From positions 1 to 64,000 of the forward strand of contig NZ_FCOE02000001.1 in assembly GCF_001544915.2 (NCBI RefSeq): a DNA stretch of 64,000 nt. Direction: 5' to 3'. Shown one piece after another: positions 1 through 9,137 of the stretch. The notes below the pieces were generated by a model. The model was not told where the DNA came from and did no database searches. It was given only the letters and a program-made list of their open reading frames with translations. Numbering within the stretch: position 1 is the first letter of the stretch; each line of letters starts with the position of its first letter. This DNA comes from Caballeronia pedi. Lineage in GTDB: Bacteria > Pseudomonadota > Gammaproteobacteria > Burkholderiales > Burkholderiaceae. Position numbers and translations under genes: made by a program.

Positions 1-625
1 GCCATAGCTGATCGAGCGCCCAGCCGCCGACGAAGAACGCCTGGCTCGACGAGCGCGCCGGATTCACCGACGTATTCGTGACCGGGATCGAGATCAGATG
101 GATCAGCGTCAGGCACAGGCCGATGGCGAGCGGCGCGAAGCCCTTAGGCGCGCGGTCGTCGGTGGCGCCGAGGATCACGAACAGGAAGAAGAACGTCATC
201 GCGACTTCAGAGACCAGCGCCGCCGTCATCGAGAAATGGCCGGGCGAGTGCTCGCCGAAGCCGTTCGCAGCGAACGCGCTGGACGCGAAGTCGAAGCTCG
301 GGTTGCCCGTCGCGATGAGATAGATGACCCACGCGCCGAGCGTTGCACCGATCACTTGCGCGGCGATGTACGGCACGAGATCGCGCACCGGGAAGCGGCC
401 AGCGGTCGCAAGACCGATGCTCACGGCCGGGTTCAGGTGGCAGCCGGACACGTGACCGATGGCATAGGCCATCGTCAGCACAGTGAGACCGAACGCCAGC
501 GAAACGCCAGCGAAACCGATGCCGAGTTGAGGAAAGCCCGCCGCCAGCACGGCGCTTCCGCAGCCGCCCAGCACGAGCCAGAAAGTACCGAAAATTTCCG
601 CGCCGAGACGCTTCGACAAATGCAT
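1..625 (-). CDS. aqpZ: Aquaporin Z (3' end outside window)
   Basis: Water channel of the MIP family in the inner membrane. The reverse-strand frame reads [20 protein letters not shown] from the ATG at 625 and stays open to the window edge, about 208 codons. Both aquaporin signature loops are present: NPAVS after the second hydrophobic segment (HLNPAVS) and NPARS near the edge (SVNPARS). AqpZ proteins usually run about 230-250 residues, so only the last segment is missing. An AAGG ribosome site lies about 8 nt before the start. It lies downstream of a glycosyltransferase on the same strand but behind a strong terminator, so it is probably transcribed separately. Confidence 0.93.
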   Translation of the reverse strand, partial: MHLSKRLGAEIFGTFWLVLGGCGSAVLAAGFPQLGIGFAGVSLAFGLTVLTMAYAIGHVSGCHLNPAVSIGLATAGRFPVRDLVPYIAAQVIGATLGAWVIYLIATGNPSFDFASSAFAANGFGEHSPGHFSMTAALVSEVAMTFFFLFVILGATDDRAPKGFAPLAIGLCLTLIHLISIPVTNTSVNPARSSSQAFFVGGWALDQLW

Positions 626-826
626 GATTCTGCCTTCGTGAAAAGAATGAAAAACCGTTGATTTAAAACAAGAACGCGTAATGCGCTTGCGCAGCGGAGT
701 TTAAGCGCGGCGTCTTTTGCGAACTGTCAAAAATGGTCGATCGGCTCTTAATTCACGGGCATTGCATCGAAACTTCGGATTGTTCCGTATTTAAAATGGA
801 AAAGCGCCCGAATATTCGGCGCGCAT

Positions 827-857
827 AAAAAATGCCGCCCGAAAAACGGGCGGCATT
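827..857 (-). terminator. Rho-independent terminator of the glycosyltransferase gene
   Basis: An 11-bp perfect stem (AATGCCGCCCG at 831-841 with CGGGCGGCATT at 847-857) and a 5-nt loop is followed on the minus strand by a T-run. It lies 35 nt past the glycosyltransferase stop. Confidence 0.88.
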
Positions 858-891
858 CGATGTGGCTTGAATCAGGCGTTCGCGGGCGCTA

Positions 892-1956
892 TCAGCCCAC
901 CGCGACTTGACGCAGCACCGGGCGCTTCGCGGCCTGAAGCATCGCCGTGTAGCTTTCGACGTAGTTCTGCGCCATCGTCTGCGCGCTGAAGCGGCGCTCG
1001 AACTGCGCGCGGATTTCCGTGCGCGACAATTCGTCGAGTCGTTGCAGCGCGCCAACGGCGCCTTGCACGTCCTCGCAGATGAAACCCGTCACGCCGTGGT
1101 CGATCACTTCCGGCACCGAGCCACGATTGAACGCGATCACCGGCGTGCCGCAGGCCATCGCTTCGATCATCACGAGGCCGAACGGCTCGTTCCAGTCGAT
1201 TGGGAAGAGCAGCGCCTTGGCGCCCGACAGAAACTCCGGCTTCTGCGCCTCGGTGATCTCGCCGATGAATTCCACATGCGCCTGCGACAGCAGCGGCTCG
1301 ATCGTCGACTTGAAGTATTCCTGGTCGACCTTGTCCACCTTGGCGGCGATCTTCAGCGGCAGACCGCTCTGCGCCGCGATCTTGATGGCGAGATCGGCGC
1401 GCTTTTCCGGACAGATTCGGCCGAGGAACGCCAGATATTCCGGCTTCTTGTGCGGCTGCGGCGTCAGCAGTTCGTGCGGCAGACCGTGATAAACCGTGTT
1501 TAGCCAGTTCGCCTGCGGCAGCGGCCCGCGCTGGTTATCCGAGATCGAGATGACGTTCGCCTTCGTGAAGGTGTCGAAGATCGGCTGCAGTTCGGGCAGA
1601 TCGAGACGGCCGTGCAACGTCGTCACGAACGGCGTGTCCATCTGCGTGAACAGCGGAAACGGCATGTAGTCGAGGTGGAAGTGCAGCACGTCGAATTCGT
1701 GCGCGCGGCGGCGGACGTTTTCGAGCAGCAGCATGTGCGGCGCGAGCGCATCGCGGATGGTCGGATCGAGGCGCAACGCGCGCGGCCACGCCGGTTCCAG
1801 CGTCGCCTTGGTTTGCGAATCGCCGCTTGCGAACAAGGTTACATCGTGGCCGAGGTCGACGAGAGCGTCGGTCAGATATGACACGACGCGCTCAGTGCCG
1901 CCGTAAAACTTCGGAGGTACTGCTTCGTGCAACGGTGCAATTTGTGCGATTCGCAT
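892..1956 (-). CDS. Glycosyltransferase family 4 protein
   Basis: Predicted GT-B fold, retaining glycosyltransferase of 354 residues that moves a sugar from a nucleotide donor. The N terminus (MRIAQIAPLHEAVPPKFYGG) has the glycine-rich loop after the first strand (YGGTERV). The C-terminal half has the GT4 donor-site pattern: FLGRICPEKRADLAI near residue 185 and EPFGLVMIEAMACGTPVIAF near 265. The start at 1956 is preferred over the ATG 15 nt upstream because GGAGAG stands 7 nt before it. The acceptor cannot be told from sequence. The gene stands alone rather than in a polysaccharide cluster, so a role in trehalose, glycolipid or capsule synthesis is open. Confidence 0.85.
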   Translation of the reverse strand: MRIAQIAPLHEAVPPKFYGGTERVVSYLTDALVDLGHDVTLFASGDSQTKATLEPAWPRALRLDPTIRDALAPHMLLLENVRRRAHEFDVLHFHLDYMPFPLFTQMDTPFVTTLHGRLDLPELQPIFDTFTKANVISISDNQRGPLPQANWLNTVYHGLPHELLTPQPHKKPEYLAFLGRICPEKRADLAIKIAAQSGLPLKIAAKVDKVDQEYFKSTIEPLLSQAHVEFIGEITEAQKPEFLSGAKALLFPIDWNEPFGLVMIEAMACGTPVIAFNRGSVPEVIDHGVTGFICEDVQGAVGALQRLDELSRTEIRAQFERRFSAQTMAQNYVESYTAMLQAAKRPVLRQVAVG

Positions 1957-2339
1957 AACGTGACTCTCCATGTAGGTGAGGCATTGCAGTCACGCTCCGG
2001 TCGAGCGCTCAACATGCCATTCGGGCGGGCCGCGTGTCGATGTGACGCCGCCCGAGATCGGCCCGGAGATGAGAAAACATCGCGACCGGGTTATCCCTTA
2101 CTGCCCATTATCGGGATCGAGAGCGGCATTTCACGTCATTTTTCAATCGCTTATCGTTGTTACAGCGCGAAACATGTGCTGTTACGAAGTCAGAAATTGC
2201 ATCGAAGCGGACGATGTGGACGAATTTGAAGCGTTGAACAGCCGCGGGTGAGTCTTTAGCAATTCCCGGTCCCGCACTGCGCTGCAACATGTGCGGGCGT
2301 TGCGCGGGCCGCCCAGCATCGAGCGTTGCCATTAAGCCG

Positions 2340-2366
2340 TTAAGTCAGACGAATATTTGCCGATAA
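2340..2366 (+). promoter_or_regulatory. Sigma-28 (FliA)-like promoter upstream of flhDC
   Basis: TTAAGTCA, an 11-nt spacer, then GCCGATAA. The -10 octamer matches the FliA consensus (TAAAGTTT-N11-GCCGATAA) exactly and the spacer is right; the -35 matches 5 of 8. It points toward flhD, whose start is about 235 nt further on. Whether it is used is inference. Confidence 0.4.
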
Positions 2367-2402
2367 CTTATCTGCCGTTCGTCAAGGTAAGAACGACGTC
2401 AT

Positions 2403-2419
2403 GTAAGAAAATTTCCTAC
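2403..2419. promoter_or_regulatory. 17-bp palindrome in the flhD leader
   Basis: GTAAGAAAATTTCCTAC is symmetric with arms GTA-n-GAAA and TTTC-n-TAC around one central base. The size and symmetry suit a dimeric regulator. The protein is unknown. Confidence 0.35.
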
Positions 2420-2602
2420 ACGAATCTTCGCGAAACTCCGTCGTTGCGTCGGAAGGTTTGTCCGACAGGCGCGGCTGCGGGCATCGGCGACAATCGAATC
2501 GACACCAGACAACACGCGCGGGGCCGGATTCGTTGTCCTTTGCGAATCCGAGCAAACGTTCCCGCCGGGCCTGACCAGCCACTTATCGATTCGGGGAAAC
2601 AG

Positions 2603-2926
2603 ATGACGACCAGCACTACGAGTACGCTCGCGGAAATCCGCGAGGTGAATCTGTCGTACTTGCTCCTCGCGCAGCGGCTTCTTCAGGAAGACCGCGTTTC
2701 GGCGATGTACCGCCTCGGGCTGTCCGATCAGGTCGCGCAGGTGCTGACCTCGCTCACGCTCGCACAGGCGGTGAAAGTGGCGTCGTCGAGCCATTTGCTG
2801 TGCCGCTTCCGTTTCGACGATCACGCCATCCTCTCCTCGCTCGCCGACAAGGATCGAAGCGCGGCGCTCGCCCACGCGCACGCGGCGATCCTGCTCGCGG
2901 ACGCGTCCGTCGAACAGATCGGCTAG
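2603..2926 (+). CDS. flhD: Flagellar transcriptional activator FlhD
   Basis: Subunit of the FlhD4C2 complex, which activates class II flagellar operons with sigma-70. It has 107 residues from the ATG at 2603 (MTTSTTSTLAEIREVNLSYL), matching the family length; a longer open frame upstream lacks FlhD similarity and a ribosome site. The helical core VNLSYLLLAQRLLQEDR is typical, and SSSHLLCRFRF carries the cysteine seen in FlhD near residue 65. flhC starts 13 nt after the stop, so the two are co-transcribed. Confidence 0.95.
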   Translation: MTTSTTSTLAEIREVNLSYLLLAQRLLQEDRVSAMYRLGLSDQVAQVLTSLTLAQAVKVASSSHLLCRFRFDDHAILSSLADKDRSAALAHAHAAILLADASVEQIG

Positions 2927-2939
2927 CCGCGAAACGCCG

Positions 2940-3506
2940 ATGGCGACGAAAAGCGTGGTCGCGGAAGTCCGCGAAATCACTCTGGCGATCGAGCTGATCG
3001 AGCTCGGCGCGCGCCTGCAGTTGCTCGAAGCGGAAACGAGCCTGTCGCGCGACCGTCTCATCAAGCTCTACAAGGAGCTGAAGGGCGCGTCGCCACCGAA
3101 AGGCATGCTGCCGTTCTCGACCGACTGGTTCATGACCTGGCAGCCGAACATTCATTCGTCGCTGTTTCACGGCATCTACCGCTTCATGGCGGACAACGAC
3201 AGGAGCCAGCCGGCGATCCAGTCGATCGTCAAGAGCTACCGCCTTTATCTGGAACACGCGGCGCTGCACGGCGACGAACCCGTCCTCTCGCTCACGCGCG
3301 CCTGGACACTCGTGCGCTACTTCGAATCCGGCATGCTGCAGACCAACGCCTGCACGCGCTGCGGCGGGCGCTTCGTCGCGCACGCGTATGAGCTGCGCGC
3401 GGGCTACGTCTGCGGCCTGTGCCAGCCGCCGTCGCGCGCGGGCAAGACCCGCAAGGCGTCGATGCCGCCGGGCGTCACGGCGCACGCGCCGCGCATCGCG
3501 GCCTGA
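2940..3506 (+). CDS. flhC: Flagellar transcriptional activator FlhC
   Basis: DNA-binding partner of FlhD, 188 residues. The C-terminal zinc site is intact: C138 and C141 (NACTRCGG) and C158 and C161 (YVCGLCQ). The N-terminal helical region (REITLAIELIELGARLQLLE) matches FlhC. The last 25 residues are basic and proline-rich. It follows flhD by 13 nt and precedes motA, as in other Burkholderiaceae. Confidence 0.95.
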   Translation: MATKSVVAEVREITLAIELIELGARLQLLEAETSLSRDRLIKLYKELKGASPPKGMLPFSTDWFMTWQPNIHSSLFHGIYRFMADNDRSQPAIQSIVKSYRLYLEHAALHGDEPVLSLTRAWTLVRYFESGMLQTNACTRCGGRFVAHAYELRAGYVCGLCQPPSRAGKTRKASMPPGVTAHAPRIAA

Positions 3507-3507
3507 T

Positions 3508-3527
3508 GCCGCAGCCCTTGCTGCGGC
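3508..3527 (+). terminator. Hairpin after flhC, possible weak terminator
   Basis: GCCGCAG, a 6-nt loop, then CTGCGGC, starting 1 nt past the flhC stop. There is no U-run (GCGGGGTTT follows), so at most a partial terminator or an mRNA end stabiliser separating flhDC from the sigma-28-driven motA transcript. Confidence 0.3.
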
Positions 3528-3564
3528 GCGGGGTTTACCGTTTGCCGCGCCTCTGGATTTGCCC

Positions 3565-3591
3565 CAAAGTTTTTCAGTCGAGTGCCGTAAA
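3565..3591 (+). promoter_or_regulatory. Sigma-28 (FliA) promoter for motA
   Basis: CAAAGTTT, exactly 11 nt, then GCCGTAAA, against the consensus TAAAGTTT-N11-GCCGATAA. It lies 45 nt before the motA start. It makes motAB and the che genes late-class genes, as is usual. Confidence 0.75.
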
Positions 3592-3636
3592 CCACTTAAC
3601 GGCGGTCTAACCGCACCCACAAGTGAGGACTCGACT

Positions 3637-4497
3637 GTGCTGATTTTCGTAGGATCGCTCGTGACATTGCTGTCCGTGTTCGGCGGTTACGCGCTCGAAG
3701 GCGGCCACCTTGGCGCGCTCATGCAACCTGTAGAGATCTTGATGATCGCGGGCGCGGGCGTCGGAGCGTTCATCCTCGGCAACAACGTCAAGACCATCAA
3801 GGCGACCATCCAGGTCCTCCCGACGCTCTTCAAGGGCGCGAAGTACGACAAGAGCATGTACATGGAGCTGATGGGGCTGCTCTACGTGCTGCTCGCGAAG
3901 GCGCGCAAGGAAGGCACGCTCGCGCTCGAAGCGGATATCGAAGACCCGTCGAAGAGCCCGGTCTTCAGCCAGTACCCCAAGATTCTCGCGGATCATCACA
4001 TCGTCGAATTCCTGACGGATTATCTGCGCCTCATGGTCAGCGGCAACATGAACGCGTTCGAGATCGAAAGCCTGATGGACGAGGAGATCGAGACGCATCA
4101 CGTCGAAGGCGAAGCGCCCGCGCACGCGCTCACCAAGGTCGGCGACGCGATGCCCGCGTTCGGCATCGTCGCGGCGGTGATGGGCGTCGTCCACACGATG
4201 GCTTCCGCCGATCAGCCGCCCGCGATTCTCGGCGAGATGATCGCGCAGGCGCTCGTCGGCACCTTCCTCGGCATTCTGCTTTCCTACGGCTTCATCGGCC
4301 CGCTCGCGAACGTCGCGGAACAGCGCGTCGCGGAGCAGACCAAGATGTTCCAGTGCATCAAGGTGACGATCCTCGCGAGCCTGAACGGCTACGCGCCCGC
4401 GATCGCGGTGGAGTTCGGCCGCAAGGTGCTGTTCTCGACGGAGCGCCCGTCGTTCTCCGAACTGGAAGAACACGTGCGCCGGGTCAAGTCGAAGTGA
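3637..4497 (+). CDS. motA: Flagellar stator protein MotA
   Basis: Proton-channel subunit of the flagellar stator, 286 residues, four membrane segments. Translation starts at GTG 3637 (read as MLIFVGSLVTLLSVFGGYAL), seven nt after GTGAGGA; the frame is open further upstream but shows no MotA similarity there. The cytoplasmic loop with the charged torque residues spans about 70-165. The paired C-terminal membrane segments (PAFGIVAAVMGVVHTM and FLGILLSYGFIGPLAN) carry the conserved prolines. Its partner motB is displaced by a 286-bp palindromic insertion. Confidence 0.96.
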   Translation: MLIFVGSLVTLLSVFGGYALEGGHLGALMQPVEILMIAGAGVGAFILGNNVKTIKATIQVLPTLFKGAKYDKSMYMELMGLLYVLLAKARKEGTLALEADIEDPSKSPVFSQYPKILADHHIVEFLTDYLRLMVSGNMNAFEIESLMDEEIETHHVEGEAPAHALTKVGDAMPAFGIVAAVMGVVHTMASADQPPAILGEMIAQALVGTFLGILLSYGFIGPLANVAEQRVAEQTKMFQCIKVTILASLNGYAPAIAVEFGRKVLFSTERPSFSELEEHVRRVKSK

Positions 4498-4509
4498 CTT
4501 CCTCATCAC

Positions 4510-4795
4510 AGGGTCTGTTCACATATAAAACGGCCATGCGAACGCCCGAAATCGGCTGCAGTGCAAGAAGCGCGTCGCGCCGTTTGGCCGCTCCAAACAA
4601 GCGGCGCGCGACGCCGCAATGCGGCCGATTTCGGGCGTTCCCCAAGATTAATTTTTCTAGTCAGGGGTTGCCCCGTAAAGGGCCGCTCGCGGCGTCATGC
4701 TCCTCGCGAATACTTCCGGTATTAGCTTCGTCGCATTCCTTGCGATCGGCCCTTTACGGGGCAACGCATGGCCGTTTTATATGTGAACAGACCCT
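4510..4795. mobile_element. 286-bp nested-palindrome element between motA and motB (MITE-like)
   Basis: Three perfect inverted-repeat pairs are nested. The outer pair is 31 bp, 4510-4540 with 4765-4795, starting AGGGTCTGTTCAC. Arm A is 17 bp, 4540-4556 with 4624-4640, continued inside by a second stem (4572-4587 with 4593-4614, one 2-nt bulge). Arm B is 19 bp, 4667-4685 with 4747-4765. The whole could fold as one stem with two long arms. It has no transposase frame. The ends and size fit a miniature inverted-repeat transposable element, but I cannot see a target duplication. It fills nearly all of the 310-bp motA-motB gap; motB's ribosome site (AGAGA) starts at its right edge. Family unknown. 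Confidence 0.75.
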
Positions 4796-4807
4796 AGAGA
4801 CACAGCG

Positions 4808-5806
4808 ATGAGCACCGAACGCGAACGTCCGATCTTCATCAAGCGCATCGTCGCCGGCAAGAAGGGCCATCACGGCGGCGCGTGGAAGCTCGCCTACGCG
4901 GACTTCATGACCGCGATGATGGCGTTCTTCCTGCTGATGTGGCTGCTTTCTTCGACCTCGCCGGTGCAGCGGCGCGGCATCGCCGAGTACTTCAACATGC
5001 CGCTCAAGGCGGCGATGGTCGGCGGCAAGAGCGTTGGCATGGACAACAGCATTCTGATCGGCGGCGGGCGCGACATCTCGAGCACCGAAGCGGGCGCGGC
5101 GCGCAAGACCAATGGCAGCACGCAGCTCGCGCAGCGCGCCTCGTCCGACGCCGACGAAGAATTGCTCAAGGCCGCGCAAGGCGAGCTGGAACGACGCGAA
5201 CAGGTGCGCCTGCACGATCTCCAGGTGAAGCTCATGGCCGCGATCGAGGCCAATCCCACGTTGCGCCAGTTCAGGCAGCAAATCCGCATCGAATCGACGC
5301 AGCAGGGCTTGCGCATCGAGATCGTCGATACCCAGAAGCGCCCCATGTTCGCGCTCTCCAGCGACGCCGTGCAGCCCTACATGCGCGACATCCTGCGCGA
5401 GATCGGCAGGACCTTGAACGACGTGCCGAATCGCATCGTCGTGCAGGGACACACCGACGCCGTGAAATACGCCGGCGGCGACAAGGGCTACAGCAACTGG
5501 GAGCTGTCGGCGGACCGCGCGAACGCGTCGCGGCGCGAGCTGGTCGCGGGCGGCATGGACGAAGCCAAAGTGCTGCGTGTGCTCGGCCTTTCATCGACGC
5601 AGAACCTGAACAGGAAAGACCCGCTCGATCCGGAGAACCGGCGCATCAGCGTCATCGTGCTCAACCGGCGGGCGGAAATGTCGATGTTGCGCGACGACGG
5701 CTCGCCCGGCGCGACGCTCGACAACGGCACGGACACTGAAGGCGCGCCAACGACTGCGCTCGGCCAGCTTATTCCCGGTGTCGCGGCACGGCCCGCGGCG
5801 CATTGA
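4808..5806 (+). CDS. motB: Flagellar stator protein MotB
   Basis: Stator subunit that anchors MotA to peptidoglycan and carries the proton-binding aspartate, 332 residues. The single membrane segment follows YADFMTAMMAFFLLMWLL, with D32 in the position of the essential E. coli D32. The C-terminal OmpA-like domain (about 170-290) has VQGHTDAVKYAGG, NWELSADRAN and RRISVIVLN. The ATG at 4808 has only a weak AGAGA ribosome site at the edge of the preceding palindromic element, so translation may depend on that junction. Confidence 0.95.
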   Translation: MSTERERPIFIKRIVAGKKGHHGGAWKLAYADFMTAMMAFFLLMWLLSSTSPVQRRGIAEYFNMPLKAAMVGGKSVGMDNSILIGGGRDISSTEAGAARKTNGSTQLAQRASSDADEELLKAAQGELERREQVRLHDLQVKLMAAIEANPTLRQFRQQIRIESTQQGLRIEIVDTQKRPMFALSSDAVQPYMRDILREIGRTLNDVPNRIVVQGHTDAVKYAGGDKGYSNWELSADRANASRRELVAGGMDEAKVLRVLGLSSTQNLNRKDPLDPENRRISVIVLNRRAEMSMLRDDGSPGATLDNGTDTEGAPTTALGQLIPGVAARPAAH

Positions 5807-5873
5807 GCAGATTGCTCGAAAAAGACGCTCAAGACTCGACACGTTTTGACCGTCATCCCGGCAAGAGACAAAC

Positions 5874-6251
5874 ATGATCAAACACATTCTGGCAATCGAC
5901 GATTCCGCCGCGATGCGGCAAATCCTCTCGGCGACGCTGTCGACGGCGGGTTACGAAGTGACCGTCGCGTCGGACGGCGAAGAAGGCCTGGAGTGGGCGC
6001 TCGCGGAGCGCTTCGATCTCGTTCTGACCGACCAGCACATGCCGGGCAGAAGCGGGCTCGATCTGATCGTGGCGCTGCGCGGCAACCCCGCCTACAAGGC
6101 GACGCCGATTCTCGTGCTGACGACCGAAGGCGGCGAGCCGTTCAAGGACGCGGCGCGTTCGGCGGGCGCGACGGGCTGGATCGAGAAGCCGCTCGATCCG
6201 GACCTGCTGACCGAACTCGTCGCCGCGCTCTCGGAAGACACGCAGCACTGA
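5874..6251 (+). CDS. CheY-like single-domain response regulator
   Basis: Receiver domain only, 125 residues. Acidic pocket D9 and D10, phosphoacceptor D53 (LVLTDQHMPG), T83 and K105 (WIEKPLD) are all present. It lies between motB and cheA, apart from the second, more canonical cheY at 13.9 kb. Probably a chemotaxis output or phosphate sink for CheA; which of the two binds the motor switch cannot be told here. Confidence 0.9.
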   Translation: MIKHILAIDDSAAMRQILSATLSTAGYEVTVASDGEEGLEWALAERFDLVLTDQHMPGRSGLDLIVALRGNPAYKATPILVLTTEGGEPFKDAARSAGATGWIEKPLDPDLLTELVAALSEDTQH

Positions 6252-6302
6252 AGCCGAAGCACAAGACAACCCGCGCACGCACGCGCCGATGGTGACTCAA
6301 GC

Positions 6303-8579
6303 ATGACACTCGACATTACTCAGTTCTACCAGACCTTCTTCGACGAAGCGGACGAACTGCTCGCGCAGATGGAGCAACTGCTGCTCGTTCTGGATATCGC
6401 GAATCCGGACCCGGAAGACCTCGCGGCGATCTTTCGCGCGGCGCACTCGATCAAGGGCGGCGCGGCGACCTTCGGCTTCACCGCGCTCACCGAAACGACG
6501 CACATTCTCGAATCGCTGCTGGACCGCGCGCGCAACAACGAACTCGTCCTGCGCCGCGACATGATCGACACCTTCCTCGCGACCAAGGACGTGCTCTCGG
6601 ACCAGCTCGCCGCGTACCGCGCGAGCGCGGAGCCCGATGCGGCCGCTGCCGCCGCGATTTGCGCGAAGCTCGAGCGCCTGAAGAACGAGACCGCCGAAGC
6701 CGGCGAGGCGCCGGCGAAGATCGAGCCGCCCGCGCTGCCGGGCACGCAGCACGCCGCGTCGAACGCGAACGTCGCGCCCGCCTACGACGGCCCGAACGCC
6801 GCGCCCGCGCACGTGATCGCGCAGGCGATGGACGCGATCGAGGACGACGGCAACTGGGACGGCGCGTTCGAGCTCACCGATGGAAATACGCATGCAGGAA
6901 CCGCTGCCGATGCAACGCCGGGACACACCGGCGCACCGGTGGCGGAAGTTGGACCCCACCTGAAAATTACGCTACGGGGGGTGGGCGAGAAGGACCTGGC
7001 GACGCTGATCGGGGAGCTGGGGAATCTGGGAAGCATCGTCGGAGAAAAGAAGACGGACGCCGAGTACGTGGTATGGCTCGACTCGGACGTCCCGGCTGAC
7101 GATATCGTCGCCGTGTGCTGCTTCGTGATCGATGAAGCGCAGATCACGATCGGCCGTGGCGACGCGGCGGCGCAAGCCGCCGAAGCAACGCAGGCAGTGG
7201 AAGAAGCAAAACGCACGCTACGGGAAGAGCCGAAGCAATCGCAGGCGCAGGCAGCGCCCGCATCCGCGGCCAGCAAGGAAGCAGCAAAAGAAGAAGCGGC
7301 GGCGGCGGGTGCACAACACCCGTCCGCCCAGCCGTCCAAAACCGCCGCGAGCGATGCCGACAAGAAGGCGCGCCCGCAGGCCGCCGCATCGGCGGAAGGC
7401 AGCTCGATTCGCGTCGGCGTGGAGAAGGTCGATCAGCTCATCAATCTGGTGGGCGAACTCGTCATCACGCAGGCGATGCTCGCGGAAACCACGAGCACGT
7501 TCGATCCCGCCCTGCACGACCGTCTTTTCAACGGCATGGCGCAGCTCGAGCGCAACGCGCGCGATCTGCAAGAGGCCGTCATGTCCATCCGCATGATGCC
7601 GATGGACTACGTATTCAGCCGCTTCCCGCGCCTCGTGCGCGATATCGCCGGCAAGCTCGGCAAGGAAGTGGAACTCGTCACCTTCGGTCAGGCGACCGAG
7701 CTCGACAAGAGCCTGATCGAGCGCATCATCGATCCGCTCACGCACCTCGTGCGCAACTCGCTCGATCACGGCATTGAAACCGTGGAAGCGCGCCGCGCGG
7801 CGGGCAAGTCGACCACCGGCCAGCTCGTGCTGTCGGCGGCGCATCACGGCGGCAACATCGTCATCGAAGTGAGCGACGATGGCGCCGGCCTGCGCCGCGA
7901 CAAGATTCTCGCGAAGGCGCAAAAGCAGGGCATGCAGGTGTCCGACTCGATGAGCGATGAAGAAGTCTGGCAGCTCATCTTCATGCCGGGCTTCTCGACC
8001 GCCGAACAGGTGACCGATATCTCGGGCCGCGGTGTGGGCATGGACGTGGTGAAGCGCAACATCCAGTCGATGGGCGGCCACGTCGAAATCATGTCGCGCC
8101 AGGGCGCGGGCACGACGACGAAGATCGTGCTGCCGCTCACGCTCGCGATTCTCGACGGCATGTCGGTGAAGGTCGGCAACGAGATCTTCATCTTGCCGCT
8201 GAACTTCGTGATGGAGTCGCTGCAGCCGGTCGCCGAAGACATCTACACGGTCGCGAACGGCGAGCGCGTGGTGCGCGTGCGCGGTGAATATCTGCCGCTC
8301 GTCGCGCTGCATCGCGTGTTCGATGTCGAAGGCGCGCGCACCGAGCCGACGCAAGGCATCGTCACGATCATGCAGACCGAGGGACGGCGCTTCGCCATGC
8401 TGATCGACGAACTCGTCGGCCAGCAGCAGGTCGTCGTGAAGAACCTCGAAACGAATTACCGCAAGGTGCACGGCATCTCCGCCGCGACCATCCTGGGCGA
8501 TGGCAGCGTCGCGCTGATCGTCGACGTGGCCGCGCTCAACCGCGAATCGCGCGCACAGCACGGCGCGCACTCTCATTGA
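6303..8579 (+). CDS. cheA: Chemotaxis histidine kinase CheA
   Basis: Kinase that phosphorylates CheY and CheB, 758 residues. Order: P1 Hpt domain with H48 ([10 protein letters not shown]); a linker rich in Ala and Pro; a P2-like domain around 220-285; a second Ala/Glu/Lys-rich linker to about 360; P3 dimerisation ([18 protein letters not shown]); P4 ATPase with the N box ([13 protein letters not shown]), DDGAGL and [10 protein letters not shown]; and the C-terminal CheW-like P5 domain. cheW follows after 17 nt. The P2 and linker stretch (about 6.88-7.33 kb) differs visibly in base use from the flanking domains. Confidence 0.96.
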   Translation: MTLDITQFYQTFFDEADELLAQMEQLLLVLDIANPDPEDLAAIFRAAHSIKGGAATFGFTALTETTHILESLLDRARNNELVLRRDMIDTFLATKDVLSDQLAAYRASAEPDAAAAAAICAKLERLKNETAEAGEAPAKIEPPALPGTQHAASNANVAPAYDGPNAAPAHVIAQAMDAIEDDGNWDGAFELTDGNTHAGTAADATPGHTGAPVAEVGPHLKITLRGVGEKDLATLIGELGNLGSIVGEKKTDAEYVVWLDSDVPADDIVAVCCFVIDEAQITIGRGDAAAQAAEATQAVEEAKRTLREEPKQSQAQAAPASAASKEAAKEEAAAAGAQHPSAQPSKTAASDADKKARPQAAASAEGSSIRVGVEKVDQLINLVGELVITQAMLAETTSTFDPALHDRLFNGMAQLERNARDLQEAVMSIRMMPMDYVFSRFPRLVRDIAGKLGKEVELVTFGQATELDKSLIERIIDPLTHLVRNSLDHGIETVEARRAAGKSTTGQLVLSAAHHGGNIVIEVSDDGAGLRRDKILAKAQKQGMQVSDSMSDEEVWQLIFMPGFSTAEQVTDISGRGVGMDVVKRNIQSMGGHVEIMSRQGAGTTTKIVLPLTLAILDGMSVKVGNEIFILPLNFVMESLQPVAEDIYTVANGERVVRVRGEYLPLVALHRVFDVEGARTEPTQGIVTIMQTEGRRFAMLIDELVGQQQVVVKNLETNYRKVHGISAATILGDGSVALIVDVAALNRESRAQHGAHSH

Positions 8580-8596
8580 TACCGAAGGAGCCCTTT

Positions 8597-9115
8597 ATGG
8601 CAGACGTTCAAACGATTCATACCGCTGCGCCTTCGCGACGTGATGCGGGTCACGCCGAAGCGGCCGGACAGGAATTTCTCGTGTTCACGCTCGGCGCCGA
8701 GGAATACGGCATCGACATTCTGAAGGTGCAGGAAATTCGCGGCTACGACAACGTTACGCGCATCGCGAATGCGCCCGCGTTCATCAAGGGCGTGATCAAT
8801 CTGCGCGGCATCATCGTGCCGATCGTCGATATGCGCATCAAGTTCAATCTGGGCCGCGTCGAGTACGACAACCAGACGGTCGTGATCATCCTGAACGTCG
8901 CGCATCGCGTGGTCGGCATGGTGGTCGACGGCGTGTCGGACGTGCTCACGCTCACGCAGGAGCAAGTGATGCCCGCGCCCGAATTCGGCGGCACGCTTGC
9001 AACGGAATATCTCACGGGCCTCGGCACGGTCGATGGCCGCATGCTGATCCTGATGGACATCGAAAAGCTCATGACGAGCCGCGAGATGGAGTTGATCGAC
9101 TCCGTCGCCGCATAA
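8597..9115 (+). CDS. cheW: Chemotaxis coupling protein CheW
   Basis: Adaptor that links receptors to CheA, 172 residues. The start is set at ATG 8597 because GAAGGAG lies 7 nt before it; an in-frame start 21 nt upstream lacks this. Characteristic stretches are [33 protein letters not shown] and [16 protein letters not shown]. Cytoplasmic, part of the receptor array; sits between cheA and the receptor gene. Confidence 0.96.
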   Translation: MADVQTIHTAAPSRRDAGHAEAAGQEFLVFTLGAEEYGIDILKVQEIRGYDNVTRIANAPAFIKGVINLRGIIVPIVDMRIKFNLGRVEYDNQTVVIILNVAHRVVGMVVDGVSDVLTLTQEQVMPAPEFGGTLATEYLTGLGTVDGRMLILMDIEKLMTSREMELIDSVAA

Positions 9116-9137
9116 CGAGCGAAGCGAGAAATAAGCC

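Larger units (their letters stand above)
1957..2602. other. Long intergenic region, flhD upstream control region
   Basis: These 646 bases separate the divergent glycosyltransferase and flhD. I see no convincing gene: the short open frames have no ribosome site and no recognisable product. The 300 bases nearest flhD are comparatively AT-rich and hold a sigma-28-like site (2340-2366) and a 17-bp palindrome (2403-2419). This suits the long regulated leader typical of the flagellar master operon. Confidence 0.5.

Noticed and set aside
4667..4765. rRNA-like string (GCTAATACCGGAAG) in arm B of the motA-motB element
   Set aside because: Only a short chance resemblance to a 16S segment, inside a hairpin; no further rRNA similarity.
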